DNA of 64,000 nt from Algoriphagus iocasae. Lineage in GTDB: Bacteria > Bacteroidota > Bacteroidia > Cytophagales > Cyclobacteriaceae. The notes below the pieces were generated by a model, which did no database searches, had not been told where the DNA came from, and saw nothing but the letters and a program-made list of their open reading frames with translations. Positions within the stretch are counted from its first letter, which is position 1. Every line of letters begins with the position of its first letter. The stretch spans positions 310,001-374,000 of the forward strand of contig NZ_JACIJO010000001.1 in the NCBI RefSeq assembly GCF_014206875.1. The letters run 5' to 3'. Both the position numbers and the translations under genes were made by a program. Positions 33,814-42,900 of this stretch are shown here, piece after piece.

Positions 33814-36285
33814 TTAATAGATAAGTTGGAATTCCGGAAGGAGCAAGACTGCCCACAGAAAATCCTGGATTTGTTCTTCTTCAGCTTTTGCTCCCAAGGC
33901 CTTTTTTGCCACTTCTTTTTCCTTTGGAGAAGGTTTTCTATTCAAAGCTTTCAAAAAGATCTCATCAGTCAAAGTATCAGTATTATCATAACTCTGTTTC
34001 CATCGCTTGGATCCAAGGATCAAAGCCGAGTCCAACTGAGTTCCATTGGTCAGTTCCAAAGCCTGCAAAAGGCTGGCTTGCGTGTCTCTACTAGTGGAAA
34101 CGATTTCTCGATTCGGTCTCCCCAATGATTTCAGAAATGTGTTATTGGCGACAAAAGCAGCACGTACATAATTTTCTGGAGTTTCAGTTTCAGTACTCAA
34201 TTCATCCGGTTTGTATTTTTGATCCTCTGGACCAAAAAGCGGATAAACAATGCCGCTTACCGCATCAGAAAATTGCTCGGCAGTCAATCTTCTTCTTACC
34301 ATGCCTGTAAACTGGAAATCCTCAGCGATTAATTTGTCTCGGGAATCAACACTGATAGATTCTGATTGGTAAATCTTTGAAGTAGCGATCAACTGGATCA
34401 ATCGCTTGATGTCATAACCATTCTCGACAAAATCTGAGGCAAGCCAATCCAGTAAATCCTGACTCCAAGGTTCGTTGTCCATTTCATCAACTGGCTCCAC
34501 AATTCCTCTGCCCATCATCTGCTTCCAGATTCGATTCACCAGAGTTCGGTACATTCTACCATTCGCTGGCTGCACCAGATTTTCAGCCAATTGCTTTAGT
34601 TTTTCTGATCGATTGGCAGCTGAGTCAATCTCACCCAGTTCTTCCCAAAGGATTCTGGTTTTGGCCATTTTACCAGTTGGTTGCTCACATCGACTGATTT
34701 CTAAAGTGGAGTCTGCGAAAATATTTGCAAAAGCATAGGATTGCTCGAGTTTCCAGTCCGAGATAAACGAGTCATGACAGGAAGCACATTTTAGGTTCAA
34801 ACCTAAAATAACCTGTCCCACATTTTGAGCGGCTTGCATTTCTGTTCGCTGACTGGCATTGACAGTTCCTCTCCAGCGAATGCCTTCGATAAATCCCTTC
34901 GATTTTTCTGTAGGGTTCAAAAGCTCTTTTACAAATTGGTCATATGGCTTGTTTGCTTCGATTGATTTATATAGCCAATCCGTGATGTTGAAGCGGCCAT
35001 TTGTAATGTAGCCTGTACCGGTATAATCATTTCTTAGCGCATCATTCCAGAAAGTCAACCAATGAGCGGCATATTCTTTATTTTTAGAAAGCAATCTCTC
35101 AACCCAAATCTCCCTTTTTTTAGGGTTTTGATCTGCTAAAAATGCAGCTTGTTGCTCAGGACTTGGGATTAAGCCTATGATATCCAAATAGATTCTTCTT
35201 AAGTAAGTTGGATCGTCGACGATGCCTTTCCATTCAAGGCCATTTTCCGCAAAATACTGGTCTACCCAAAGGTCAATTGGATTGCTAAGATTGTTCTTTT
35301 CTGAAGGTAATTGAGGGTTTCTAGGTGCGAGTTCAGCAACTCGAAACATACTTGGATTTGCGGCTCCATCCGGCCAAGGAGCTCCTTTTTCGATCCAAAG
35401 TGCCAGTAATTCCTTCTCCTGATTACTTAGAAGTTCTCCTTTGGAAGGCATGACATCTTTGTGTCCCTTTTTTAAATTAATCCTCCGGATAAGCTCACTT
35501 CCAGAAGGATTTCCAGGGGTTAGAACTTCGCCATTTTCGCCTCCGGCAAAAACAAATTCTTTTTCATCCAATCTTAATTCCCCTTCAATTTTGGCTCCGC
35601 TATGGCATTTGTAGCAGTTATGTGCCAAAACCATCCGAACTTCTCCGATCAGTTTCATTTCCTTTTCCGGGGAAAGTTCAGATTGATAAGAAGCTAAGTC
35701 AATCTCCATTTTTTCTATGGATGAATCCTCAGAATTGAAGGGTAAAACTTCCGTTAAGAAATCCTCTCCGTGCGTCAAAGAGCCGCCATAATGGCCAGTA
35801 AGCCCAACTGCAAAAGCAGTGAAAAACAAAGAGATTCTGTAAATGGAGATCAATTTTTTTGAAGCAGACTTATCTGCTTTCAAAAGAAGAAAGAGTAGTA
35901 AGGCACTTAAAATCGATGTGCCAATTCCCAATTGTTTATGTAAATCCAGGATACTTCCTGTTGTTCCTTCGGATTCTGCCAATAGCCAGCCGAAAATCGC
36001 AGAAAGAATAGCGCTGACAGTGCCTATAAGTATTAGAAAATGGATTCCTGCTCTGAATTTCGATTTGAAGTTCCGTAATGAAAAAAGCTCCAATACCGCG
36101 GCAACGATAATAAGAGCAATCGGGAAATGGACAATAAGAGGATGTAGCCTTCCCAAAAAAGACCATAGCCAAAATTGACTCTCCTCTGAGGTAGCTAATT
36201 CTTGACTGAATCCAGAATTGGACAGAAAGAAAAGAGTCACCAAAAGGAATGATTTAAGAAAGGATTTTATGAGGTTAGAAGGCAT
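33814..36285 (-). CDS. Membrane-anchored cytochrome c/DUF1549/DUF1553 protein (planctomycete-type)
   Basis: An 823-residue multi-domain protein. Signal peptide about 8-27. A DUF2231-like membrane part (about 45-165) has four helices, starting LHPLIVHFPIALIIVAAVLELF. A planctomycete-type cytochrome c domain carries Cys224-Tyr-Lys-Cys227-His228, followed by DVMPSKGELL with a likely Met ligand. DUF1549 (about 335-545) contains a second CxxCH, Cys500-Ala-Ser-Cys503-His504, and DUF1553 (about 570-815) reads RTLVNRIWKQMMGRGIVEPVDEMD. It is co-transcribed with DUF1501 (3-nt gap). Likely an envelope redox or polymer-degradation pair; no substrate is known. Confidence 0.9.
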   Translation of the reverse strand: MPSNLIKSFLKSFLLVTLFFLSNSGFSQELATSEESQFWLWSFLGRLHPLIVHFPIALIIVAAVLELFSLRNFKSKFRAGIHFLILIGTVSAILSAIFGWLLAESEGTTGSILDLHKQLGIGTSILSALLLFLLLKADKSASKKLISIYRISLFFTAFAVGLTGHYGGSLTHGEDFLTEVLPFNSEDSSIEKMEIDLASYQSELSPEKEMKLIGEVRMVLAHNCYKCHSGAKIEGELRLDEKEFVFAGGENGEVLTPGNPSGSELIRRINLKKGHKDVMPSKGELLSNQEKELLALWIEKGAPWPDGAANPSMFRVAELAPRNPQLPSEKNNLSNPIDLWVDQYFAENGLEWKGIVDDPTYLRRIYLDIIGLIPSPEQQAAFLADQNPKKREIWVERLLSKNKEYAAHWLTFWNDALRNDYTGTGYITNGRFNITDWLYKSIEANKPYDQFVKELLNPTEKSKGFIEGIRWRGTVNASQRTEMQAAQNVGQVILGLNLKCASCHDSFISDWKLEQSYAFANIFADSTLEISRCEQPTGKMAKTRILWEELGEIDSAANRSEKLKQLAENLVQPANGRMYRTLVNRIWKQMMGRGIVEPVDEMDNEPWSQDLLDWLASDFVENGYDIKRLIQLIATSKIYQSESISVDSRDKLIAEDFQFTGMVRRRLTAEQFSDAVSGIVYPLFGPEDQKYKPDELSTETETPENYVRAAFVANNTFLKSLGRPNREIVSTSRDTQASLLQALELTNGTQLDSALILGSKRWKQSYDNTDTLTDEIFLKALNRKPSPKEKEVAKKALGAKAEEEQIQDFLWAVLLLPEFQLIY

Positions 36286-36451
36286 TCTTAATTCAATTCA
36301 CCTGTTTTTAATTGTCAGGGTGAATGTCCAGAATTATCATCCTATTTGATAAGAGATTAATTTCCTTGGACATTTCAACCAAAAAATAAGGGTTTTAATG
36401 GATTAAGCTATCCTGATGAAGGAGTCTTTTGATAAATGGGTGAAAAAAGAA

Positions 36452-36483
36452 AACCGGGATTGAGGTCGATTTCAATCCCGGTT
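36452..36483 (-). terminator. Terminator of the SDR gene at 36.5 kb
   Basis: Twelve-bp stem AACCGGGATTGA / TCAATCCCGGTT with an 8-nt loop; on the minus strand it is followed by TTCTTTTTTC. Confidence 0.88.
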
Positions 36484-36512
36484 GGTAAAATTTGATTCGC
36501 TGTAAAGGCGAT

Positions 36513-37307
36513 TTATAAAATGGATCGAACCAAGCCACCTTCTACTCGAATGGCCGCTCCATTAGTGGCCGATGCCAAAGGACTTGAGAAATATACCACT
36601 GTGTCCGCTACTTCTTCTACCGCCGCAAAACGCTGAATTAAAGAAGTAGGTCTCATGTTTTTGAAGAAATCTGTTTCTACTTCTTTAGTAGAAATGTTTC
36701 CTGATTTTGCCAGATCTTCTATAAATGCCCCAACTCCTTTAGATTTTGTTGGGCCTGGAAGAATAGAATTGACAGTGACATCTGTCCCTTTGGTAAGTTC
36801 GGCTAAGCCTCGGCTTACGGCAATCTGAGCTGTTTTGGTCATTCCGTAATGAATCATCTCATCTGGAATGAATACTCCGGATTCACTGGAAATAAAGATG
36901 ATTCTCCCCCAGTTTTTAGAAAGCATTTTTGGGAAATAATGCCTTGCTAAACGGATTCCGCTCATGACATTTATTTCAAAGAATCTGAACCAATCTTCGT
37001 CCGGAATTTCTTCAAAAGCTTTAGGTTCAAAAATCCCTGTGTTGTTAATCAAAATATCCACTTCTGGGAGAGCTTCCAAAAGACGGTTGACTTCCTCAAC
37101 TTTTCCAAAATCCGCCGCGATACCACTTACTTTATTGCTACCGGTAGCTTTTTTTAATGCTTCGACTGCCTGATCGACAGTTTCTTGACTTCTTCCATTG
37201 AGGATTACTTCTGCTCCCTCTTTCAAAAATCTCTCTGCAATTGCATAGCCGATACCTGCAGTAGATCCACTGATAAAGGCTTTTTTGTCTGCTAATTTTA
37301 AATCCAT
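36513..37307 (-). CDS. Short-chain dehydrogenase/reductase (classical SDR)
   Basis: A 264-residue classical SDR: cofactor motif SGSTAGIG (about 13-20), NNTG in the NNAG position (about 88-91), catalytic ISSESG and YGMTK (Tyr-x-x-x-Lys). SILPGPTKSKG follows. The C-terminus, SSPLASATNGAAIRVEGGLVRSIL, is typical of the FabG-like group in which the last strands bind the cofactor partner. The substrate is unknown. It stands alone with its own terminator. Confidence 0.9.
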   Translation of the reverse strand: MDLKLADKKAFISGSTAGIGYAIAERFLKEGAEVILNGRSQETVDQAVEALKKATGSNKVSGIAADFGKVEEVNRLLEALPEVDILINNTGIFEPKAFEEIPDEDWFRFFEINVMSGIRLARHYFPKMLSKNWGRIIFISSESGVFIPDEMIHYGMTKTAQIAVSRGLAELTKGTDVTVNSILPGPTKSKGVGAFIEDLAKSGNISTKEVETDFFKNMRPTSLIQRFAAVEEVADTVVYFSSPLASATNGAAIRVEGGLVRSIL

Positions 37308-37424
37308 GTGTTTGTAAAATAATAGGTTTTAGAAAAATGGTGCCTTTTTTTCACCTGTTGAGTTAACCCATACGAACCCGATATAATTCGGGAAATATCA
37401 TTTTTTTCTTATTAGGCTATTCTA

Positions 37425-37928
37425 TTATCTCCACCATCCCTGTTGCTTTCTGATATAAACAATCTGGCCTGTATGATAGGCATTATGAGATGCGATGTTT
37501 GCCAAAGTTTCGCTCCAACCTTCTAGCTGTTTGCCTTCCATTTTTCTACTTTCTGTTTCGATTTCTGTCAGGATTTGATCTAGCTTTTTCACCATTTCTA
37601 TCCATTCTTCTTCAGAGATTTCGCTGAAAGTTGCGTCATTGTCACCGCTAAAATCAGTTACTGTCTCACCCTTGATGCCTTTTAATAATCGTTCATTCCA
37701 AAAGACTAAATGGGAAACCAGTTGTGCTATGGAGTGATTTCCGGAATCATCATGCCAGTTTGCCTTTTCAGCAGTGAGTCCTTCTGTGGCCACATTGACG
37801 GGAGCAAACCAATTTTCTACCGAATGGGAATACTGAAGTTGTTTTACCAAGAATTCATTGGTCGTTTGCGCAGAAAGCGTCATCACTTGAGCCAGTGAGA
37901 ATAGGAGGGTTGCCAGGAAGAATTTCAT
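37425..37928 (-). CDS. Exported DinB/YfiT-like putative metal-dependent protein
   Basis: A 167-residue protein when started at ATG 37928, giving a signal peptide (MKFFLATLLFSLAQVMTLSA-QT). A longer in-frame start at 38033 would add 35 unlikely residues. The DinB four-helix fold is recognisable: VENWFAPVNVATEGL, then NHSIAQLVSHLVFWNERLLKGIKG with a His ligand, and the C-terminal SHNAYHTGQIVYIRKQQGWW with the His pair that coordinates a metal in this superfamily. The usual cytosolic DinB lacks a signal peptide; here it is predicted periplasmic. Function unknown. Confidence 0.82.
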   Translation of the reverse strand: MKFFLATLLFSLAQVMTLSAQTTNEFLVKQLQYSHSVENWFAPVNVATEGLTAEKANWHDDSGNHSIAQLVSHLVFWNERLLKGIKGETVTDFSGDNDATFSEISEEEWIEMVKKLDQILTEIETESRKMEGKQLEGWSETLANIASHNAYHTGQIVYIRKQQGWWR

Positions 37929-37977
37929 AGAGGGTATATTTTTCTGTGGAATTGAAAATTGCTTTTCCAAAGTACAA

Positions 37978-38017
37978 AAAATAAACCCTTCCAAAACGAG
38001 TTTGAAAGGGTTTAGTG
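37978..38017 (-). terminator. Terminator of the Tat-exported oxidoreductase gene
   Basis: Stem AAACCCTT / AAGGGTTT with extra weak pairs inside the loop; on the minus strand it is followed by ATTTTTTG. Confidence 0.75.
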
Positions 38018-38036
38018 AATTAAGAATTTGCATTCA

Positions 38037-39503
38037 TTACATTTCCCAGCCCGGTCTGTAGGTTCTGGTTACGAATTGATTAGCATCTTCAAAATTGGTG
38101 ATTCTCAAGTTGTCACCATCCCAAAGAAGCTTCTTACGACCGTAGAATTCCATCTGGCCTTTTGCATTTTCTTTTCTAAGCATATAGCTTCTGATTGCAA
38201 GATTACCCATCAAAACAGTTTCGGTCATTGGTCCTGCATAGTCAAAAGAAGAAGTCAAACCTTTGTGTTCTGTACTTCCATATCCAGCTTTACAAGCATC
38301 CACCCAAAGTCTTTGGTGTCCATATTCTGGCTCATCATTTGGCTCGGTTTGAGGACCAAATTCTTGTGTACCATCATTTAGGTAAAGCTTTGGCATCAAA
38401 GGAGAAGAGTCATTGATGTTTGTAGAAATGATTCCTTTTTCTCCGATAATCAAAACACCATTGGCAGAATTTGCGCCACCGATATCATGATCAGCAGGGA
38501 TAATGTCAGGGTGAGCAGGGCGGATGCCTCCGTCACTCCATGTCATATTAATAGGAGATTTACTTTTTGGAGTAGCTGCAAAATTCAAAGAAATGAAGGA
38601 AGAAGCTGGGCAACCATCTGGGTGGTAATCTGGAGTCCACATTTGGCTATAAACAGATCCCACAGAACATTCTGCATCGGTAGGATAATGAAGTCCCAAG
38701 GTTCTGAAAGGAATATCAATCAAATGGCATCCTACATCACCCAAAGCGCCGGTACCATAATTCCACCAACCTCTCCAGCTGAATGGAGCTAATCCTGGAG
38801 TATATGGGATTTCTGGAGCTGGGCCTAACCACAGATCCCAATCCAAAGCACTTGGTTTAGCACTTGGTTCTGGTTTTGGGAAAGGTCCTCCTTGTGGCCA
38901 TACTGGACGGTTAGTCCAAACTTCTACTTTGGATATTTTACCGATTCGATCTTTATCGATCCATTCTTGAACCAAGTTAAGAAGCGGGTTAGATCCACCT
39001 TGGTTACCCATTTGGGTAACTACTTTTTGTGTTCTTGCCATCTCAGTAAGCATTCTTGCTTCTTTGATGTTGTGAGTCATTGGCTTTTGCACATAGACAT
39101 GCTTGCCTCTTTCCATGGCATATTTAGCCGCAGGGCCATGCACGTGATCTGGAGTCGAGATAGTTACTGCGTCAATGTCTTTTTCAGTGTCAAGCATTTT
39201 GCGGAAGTCCGCATAAAGTTTTGCGTCAGGGAATCTCTCTACAGAAGCTTTAGCAGATCCGGAAAAATCCACATCACATAGAGCGACTACTCTTTCTCTG
39301 CCATTGACAGATGCATTTCTGATATCACTGGCTCCTTTTCCTCCTGCTCCAATGGCTGCGAGGTTTAGTTGATCAGAAGGCGAAGTAAAGCCAACGCCCC
39401 CTAGAACATGTCTTGGTACAATAAAAAATGAGGAGGCAATCGCAGCATTCTTTATAAAATCCCGGCGGGTTTGACCTTCAGAATTTTTCTTGGGGTTTTT
39501 CAT
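38037..39503 (-). CDS. Tat-exported Gfo/Idh/MocA-family oxidoreductase
   Basis: A 488-residue protein from ATG 39503 (an upstream in-frame ATG at 39545 is possible but adds only an extra 14 residues before the signal). Tat signal: TRRDFIKNAAIASSFFIVPRHVLGG. Rossmann motif AAIGAGGKGA, then TPDHVHGPAAKYAMERGKHVYVQKP (39159-39085, minus strand) with the conserved Lys-Pro. LWLGPAPEIPYTPGLAPFSWRGWWNYGTG is typical of the large periplasmic members. Exported members with tightly bound NAD include GH109-type glycosidases, so it could be a glycoside-processing enzyme rather than a simple dehydrogenase. It stands alone. Confidence 0.88.
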   Translation of the reverse strand: MKNPKKNSEGQTRRDFIKNAAIASSFFIVPRHVLGGVGFTSPSDQLNLAAIGAGGKGASDIRNASVNGRERVVALCDVDFSGSAKASVERFPDAKLYADFRKMLDTEKDIDAVTISTPDHVHGPAAKYAMERGKHVYVQKPMTHNIKEARMLTEMARTQKVVTQMGNQGGSNPLLNLVQEWIDKDRIGKISKVEVWTNRPVWPQGGPFPKPEPSAKPSALDWDLWLGPAPEIPYTPGLAPFSWRGWWNYGTGALGDVGCHLIDIPFRTLGLHYPTDAECSVGSVYSQMWTPDYHPDGCPASSFISLNFAATPKSKSPINMTWSDGGIRPAHPDIIPADHDIGGANSANGVLIIGEKGIISTNINDSSPLMPKLYLNDGTQEFGPQTEPNDEPEYGHQRLWVDACKAGYGSTEHKGLTSSFDYAGPMTETVLMGNLAIRSYMLRKENAKGQMEFYGRKKLLWDGDNLRITNFEDANQFVTRTYRPGWEM

Positions 39504-39545
39504 GTGAGTATTATAGTTTTTCAGTGGGTTCATGTGATCTCGCAT

Positions 39546-40000
39546 TTAAAAACATCCCAATAAGTGATGATTTTCATAATGCTCAATTTCATGGGTTTTG
39601 AATTAGGTTAAATAAGTGAATGTAAAATAGGAATTTATCTTTTTGATTGAATCCTGTTTGTCTTTAAAGTGGTATTCTTTGATGATTAACGGTATAAGGA
39701 GTTTTTTTATTCTTTTGAGCTGTTTTGCGTAAGTAGGGTAAAAATCTCTGTCTTTTCTTACATCTTTTTGTAGATGAGTAAAATCCTGGTTTTGATTTAG
39801 GTTGTTCGAGTTCTATTTTTTGATGAATGGGCAAAAATCGGTTTAATATGACAAATAATTGATTTGTGTGAATTCAGAATAAAATATCAAGAAAGAGGAA
39901 GAAATCAGGATAATGCAGGTGGGCAAAGCGTATTTTTCAGACTTTCTTTGAATATATTGAAGGAAGTAAGCGAATAATTTAAAGTTTCAACCAGCCAGAA
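39546..40000. other. Intergenic region upstream of the pnt operon
   Basis: 455 bp between the divergent oxidoreductase gene and pntAA. It holds the promoter candidate at 39791-39822 but no ORF or RNA gene that I can recognise. Confidence 0.6.
39791..39822 (+). promoter_or_regulatory. Candidate promoter of the pnt operon
   Basis: TTTG (39791-39794), exactly 19 nt, then TATTTTTTG (39814-39822). It matches the Bacteroidetes consensus in -33 element and spacing, with one extra T in the -7 box. It would give a leader of about 170 nt before pntAA. Confidence 0.5.
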
Positions 40001-41128
40001 ATGAAAATTGGAGTTTTAAAAGAGACAAAAGAGCATGAAAAAAGGGTGGCTCTGAGTCCAGATGTAATCAAACTTTTAGTCAAAAAAGAATTTGAAGTAC
40101 TTGTAGAAACTGGAGCTGGAGAAAGCTCATATTTTTCCGATAAAGACTATCAAGAAGTAGGTGCAACTATAGCTTCTAAGGATCAGGTTTTTGAGGCAGA
40201 CGTACTTTTAAAGGTGAATATTTTCACTCTTGAAGAAGTTGGAAAGATGAAATCTGGTGGTGCATGCATTTCCCTGATGTATGCATACAATCATCCGGAA
40301 GTCCTTGATGCGATGAATCAAAAATCCATTATGTCTTTCTCAATGGATGCTGTGCCGAGGATTTCCCGTGCTCAGAAAATGGATGCTTTGAGTTCCCAAG
40401 CGAATCTCGCAGGATATAAATCTGTGATCTTGGGATCGAATTATTTGGGTAAGATATTCCCTTTGATGATGACCGCTTCCGGTACGATCACCCCTGCCAA
40501 AGTTTTGATTTTTGGTGCTGGGGTTGCTGGCTTGCAGGCGATTGCAACAGCGAAAAGACTAGGAGCAATTGTGGAGGTTAGTGATGTGAGGCCTGAAACC
40601 AAAGAGCAGGTAGAATCCCTTGGAGGTAGATTTCTGATCGTGGAAGGAGCAGAAACTGTGAAAGTGGAAGGTGGCTATGCTGCGGAAGTTTCTGAAGAGT
40701 TTCTGCGAAAGCAAAAGGAGTTAATCCAAAGTAAAATCAAAGAAACTGATTTGGTAATAACCACTGCTTTGGTAATGGGTAAAAAGTCGCCGATTCTAGT
40801 GACTGAAGAAATGGTGAAAACGATGAAGCAAGGAGCGGTAATCGTGGATATGGCTGTGGAGTCAGGAGGAAATTGTGAGATTTCCGAAAAGGATAAAATC
40901 GTGGTAAAACACGGTGTTACCATCATCGGCGAATCTAATTTACCCGCTTTGCTTCCAACCAATGCAAGTCAGCTGTATGCGACAAACATCAGCACCTTGT
41001 TATTGCATCTTGCTTCTAAAGATGGCTTTAACCTAGACCGTGAAGAAGAAATCACAAAAGGTGTTTTGATCACATATGAGGGTAAAACAGTGCATGAATT
41101 CACCAAGAAAATTTTAAATAACCAGTAA
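40001..41128 (+). CDS. pntAA: NAD(P) transhydrogenase alpha-1 subunit PntAA
   Basis: Soluble NAD(H)-binding domain I (375 residues) of the proton-translocating transhydrogenase. N-terminal signature KETKEHEKRVALSPD. The Rossmann part reads KVLIFGAGVAGLQAIATAKRLGAIVEVSDVRPETKEQVESLGG (40500-40628). Further motif: IVDMAVESGGNCE. The membrane helices present in single-chain PntA are absent; they are encoded by the next small gene, the split arrangement of many bacteria. The operon pntAA-pntAB-pntB makes NADPH from NADH using the proton gradient. Confidence 0.95.
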   Translation: MKIGVLKETKEHEKRVALSPDVIKLLVKKEFEVLVETGAGESSYFSDKDYQEVGATIASKDQVFEADVLLKVNIFTLEEVGKMKSGGACISLMYAYNHPEVLDAMNQKSIMSFSMDAVPRISRAQKMDALSSQANLAGYKSVILGSNYLGKIFPLMMTASGTITPAKVLIFGAGVAGLQAIATAKRLGAIVEVSDVRPETKEQVESLGGRFLIVEGAETVKVEGGYAAEVSEEFLRKQKELIQSKIKETDLVITTALVMGKKSPILVTEEMVKTMKQGAVIVDMAVESGGNCEISEKDKIVVKHGVTIIGESNLPALLPTNASQLYATNISTLLLHLASKDGFNLDREEEITKGVLITYEGKTVHEFTKKILNNQ

Positions 41129-41141
41129 AACCTTTTCAATT

Positions 41142-41429
41142 ATGAGCTCAGAAGCATTAATAATTCTGATTTATATACTTGTTCTGGCAAGTTTCTTAGG
41201 GTTTGAACTCATCGCCAAAGTTCCTCCCACCTTACATACACCTTTGATGTCAGGTTCGAATGCGATTTCGGGAATTACCATCGTAGGAGCACTTTTGGCC
41301 TGCAACGAAATGGGATATACCACCCTCAGTAAATGGTTAGGAATGGTCGCCTTGGTTTTAGCCACAATCAATGTGGTAGGCGGATACACTGTGACCGATC
41401 GTATGCTTAAAATGTTTAAGAAGAAATGA
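41142..41429 (+). CDS. pntAB: NAD(P) transhydrogenase alpha-2 subunit PntAB
   Basis: A 95-residue membrane protein with three helices: LIILIYILVLASFLGFELI, the conserved segment PPTLHTPLMSGSNAISGITIVGALLA (41226-41300), and WLGMVALVLATINVVGGYTV. It supplies the membrane part of the alpha chain. It begins 13 nt after pntAA, and its last 4 nt overlap the pntB start (ATGA). Confidence 0.95.
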   Translation: MSSEALIILIYILVLASFLGFELIAKVPPTLHTPLMSGSNAISGITIVGALLACNEMGYTTLSKWLGMVALVLATINVVGGYTVTDRMLKMFKKK

Positions 41430-42811
41430 GTATTTCAATACAAATAGCCTATTTGATAGCCTCGATCTTATTTGTATTGGGGATCAAAATGATGAATAAA
41501 ACCAAGTCAGCAAGACAAGGAAACCGTCTTTCTGCATTGGGGATGTTTATTGCCATCGTAGCAACTTTGCTACAGATTGAAGTGATTTCTTTGGTTGAGA
41601 TTTTTGGATGTATAGTCCTTGGATCTGCCATTGGCCTCTATTATGCCAACAAAGTAGAAATGACCAAAATGCCTGAAATGGTTGCGCTGTTCAACGGATT
41701 CGGTGGTTTGGCCTCTTTTTCTGTTGCCTTGTCTGATTATTTCCTGCGCACTGAAGTCAATATGGAATCCATTGAGTTGGTAACGGTCATCAGTATCATC
41801 GTTTCAGTTTTTATCGGTGGTGTGACCTTTACTGGTTCTATTATAGCATTCTTGAAACTAAACGGTAATATTTCTGGATCGCCAATTACTTTCAAAGGCC
41901 AGCATCCTTTGAACTTGGTTCTTTTTCTAAGTTTTCTTGCTGCTGCAACTTACACCGTAATTGATCAATCTGATCCGATTTTAATCATTGCTCTGATCGT
42001 TATTTCTTTGATTTTGGGAGTTCTTACAGTGATTCCAATCGGTGGGGCAGATATGCCTGTTGTGATTTCTTTGTTGAATTCCTATTCTGGAATGGCTGCC
42101 TGCGCCACAGGTTTTATTCTGAACAATAATGTACTGATCGTAGCAGGTTCGCTGGTAGGAGCTTCGGGGATAATTCTGACGCAGATCATGTGTAAAGCAA
42201 TGAATAGATCTCTGGTCAATGTATTGCTGGGAGGTTTTGGTCAGACGGTTTCTGCTGGTGCAGAAGATGGACCAGCGATTACTGTAAAAGAAATCGGAGT
42301 GGAAGAAACTGCCATGTTATTTGATTCTGTTTCCTCTGTGATTGTTGTTCCAGGTTATGGAATGGCCGTGGCTCAGGCGCAACACGTAATTCGAGAACTG
42401 ATGGAGCAATGCGAAAAACGAAATATCGATTTCAAATTTGCGATCCATCCAGTTGCAGGAAGAATGCCAGGACACATGAATGTGCTTTTGGCGGAAGCCA
42501 ACATCTCTTACGATAAGCTGATAGAGATGGAATCTATCAATGATGATTTTCCAAATACCGATTTGGTATTGATCGTGGGAGCTAATGATGTGGTCAATCC
42601 AGCAGCCAGAAACAACCCACAAAGCCCGATTTATGGAATGCCAATCTTGAATGCCGACAAAGCCAGAACGGTAATAGTCAGCAAGAGAAGCATGGGTAAA
42701 GGCTATGCCGGTGTCGAAAATGAGCTCTTTGGCTATCCAAATTGTCTGATGCTATTCGGTGATGCTAAGCAGACCATCACTAAAGTAGTTTCAGAAATGA
42801 AAGAAATGTAA
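41426..42811 (+). CDS. pntB: NAD(P) transhydrogenase beta subunit PntB
   Basis: A 461-residue subunit with about eight or nine membrane helices (about 5-270) containing GNRLSALGMFIAI, PEMVALFNGFGGLAS and the loop VVISLLNSYSGMAACATGFIL. The NADP(H)-binding domain III (about 290-461) follows: VIVVPGYGMAVAQAQHVIREL, FAIHPVAGRMPGHMNVLLAEA, GANDVVNPAA and the C-terminal KRSMGKGYAGVEN. All segments are intact. It ends the operon, followed by a strong terminator shared with the converging symporter gene. Confidence 0.96.
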   Translation: MSISIQIAYLIASILFVLGIKMMNKTKSARQGNRLSALGMFIAIVATLLQIEVISLVEIFGCIVLGSAIGLYYANKVEMTKMPEMVALFNGFGGLASFSVALSDYFLRTEVNMESIELVTVISIIVSVFIGGVTFTGSIIAFLKLNGNISGSPITFKGQHPLNLVLFLSFLAAATYTVIDQSDPILIIALIVISLILGVLTVIPIGGADMPVVISLLNSYSGMAACATGFILNNNVLIVAGSLVGASGIILTQIMCKAMNRSLVNVLLGGFGQTVSAGAEDGPAITVKEIGVEETAMLFDSVSSVIVVPGYGMAVAQAQHVIRELMEQCEKRNIDFKFAIHPVAGRMPGHMNVLLAEANISYDKLIEMESINDDFPNTDLVLIVGANDVVNPAARNNPQSPIYGMPILNADKARTVIVSKRSMGKGYAGVENELFGYPNCLMLFGDAKQTITKVVSEMKEM

Positions 42812-42837
42812 TTATCTATCTCAAACCTATATACCTG

Positions 42838-42867
42838 GGCTACCTGATTTTCGGGTAGCCTTTTTTT
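42838..42867. terminator. Terminator of the pnt operon, facing the symporter gene
   Basis: Stem GGCTACC / GGTAGCC with a 9-nt loop and seven T on the plus strand. It lies between two converging transcription units. Confidence 0.9.
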
Positions 42868-42900
42868 GTGAGGTATTTTTTCTTTTAATCGAATGAATGG

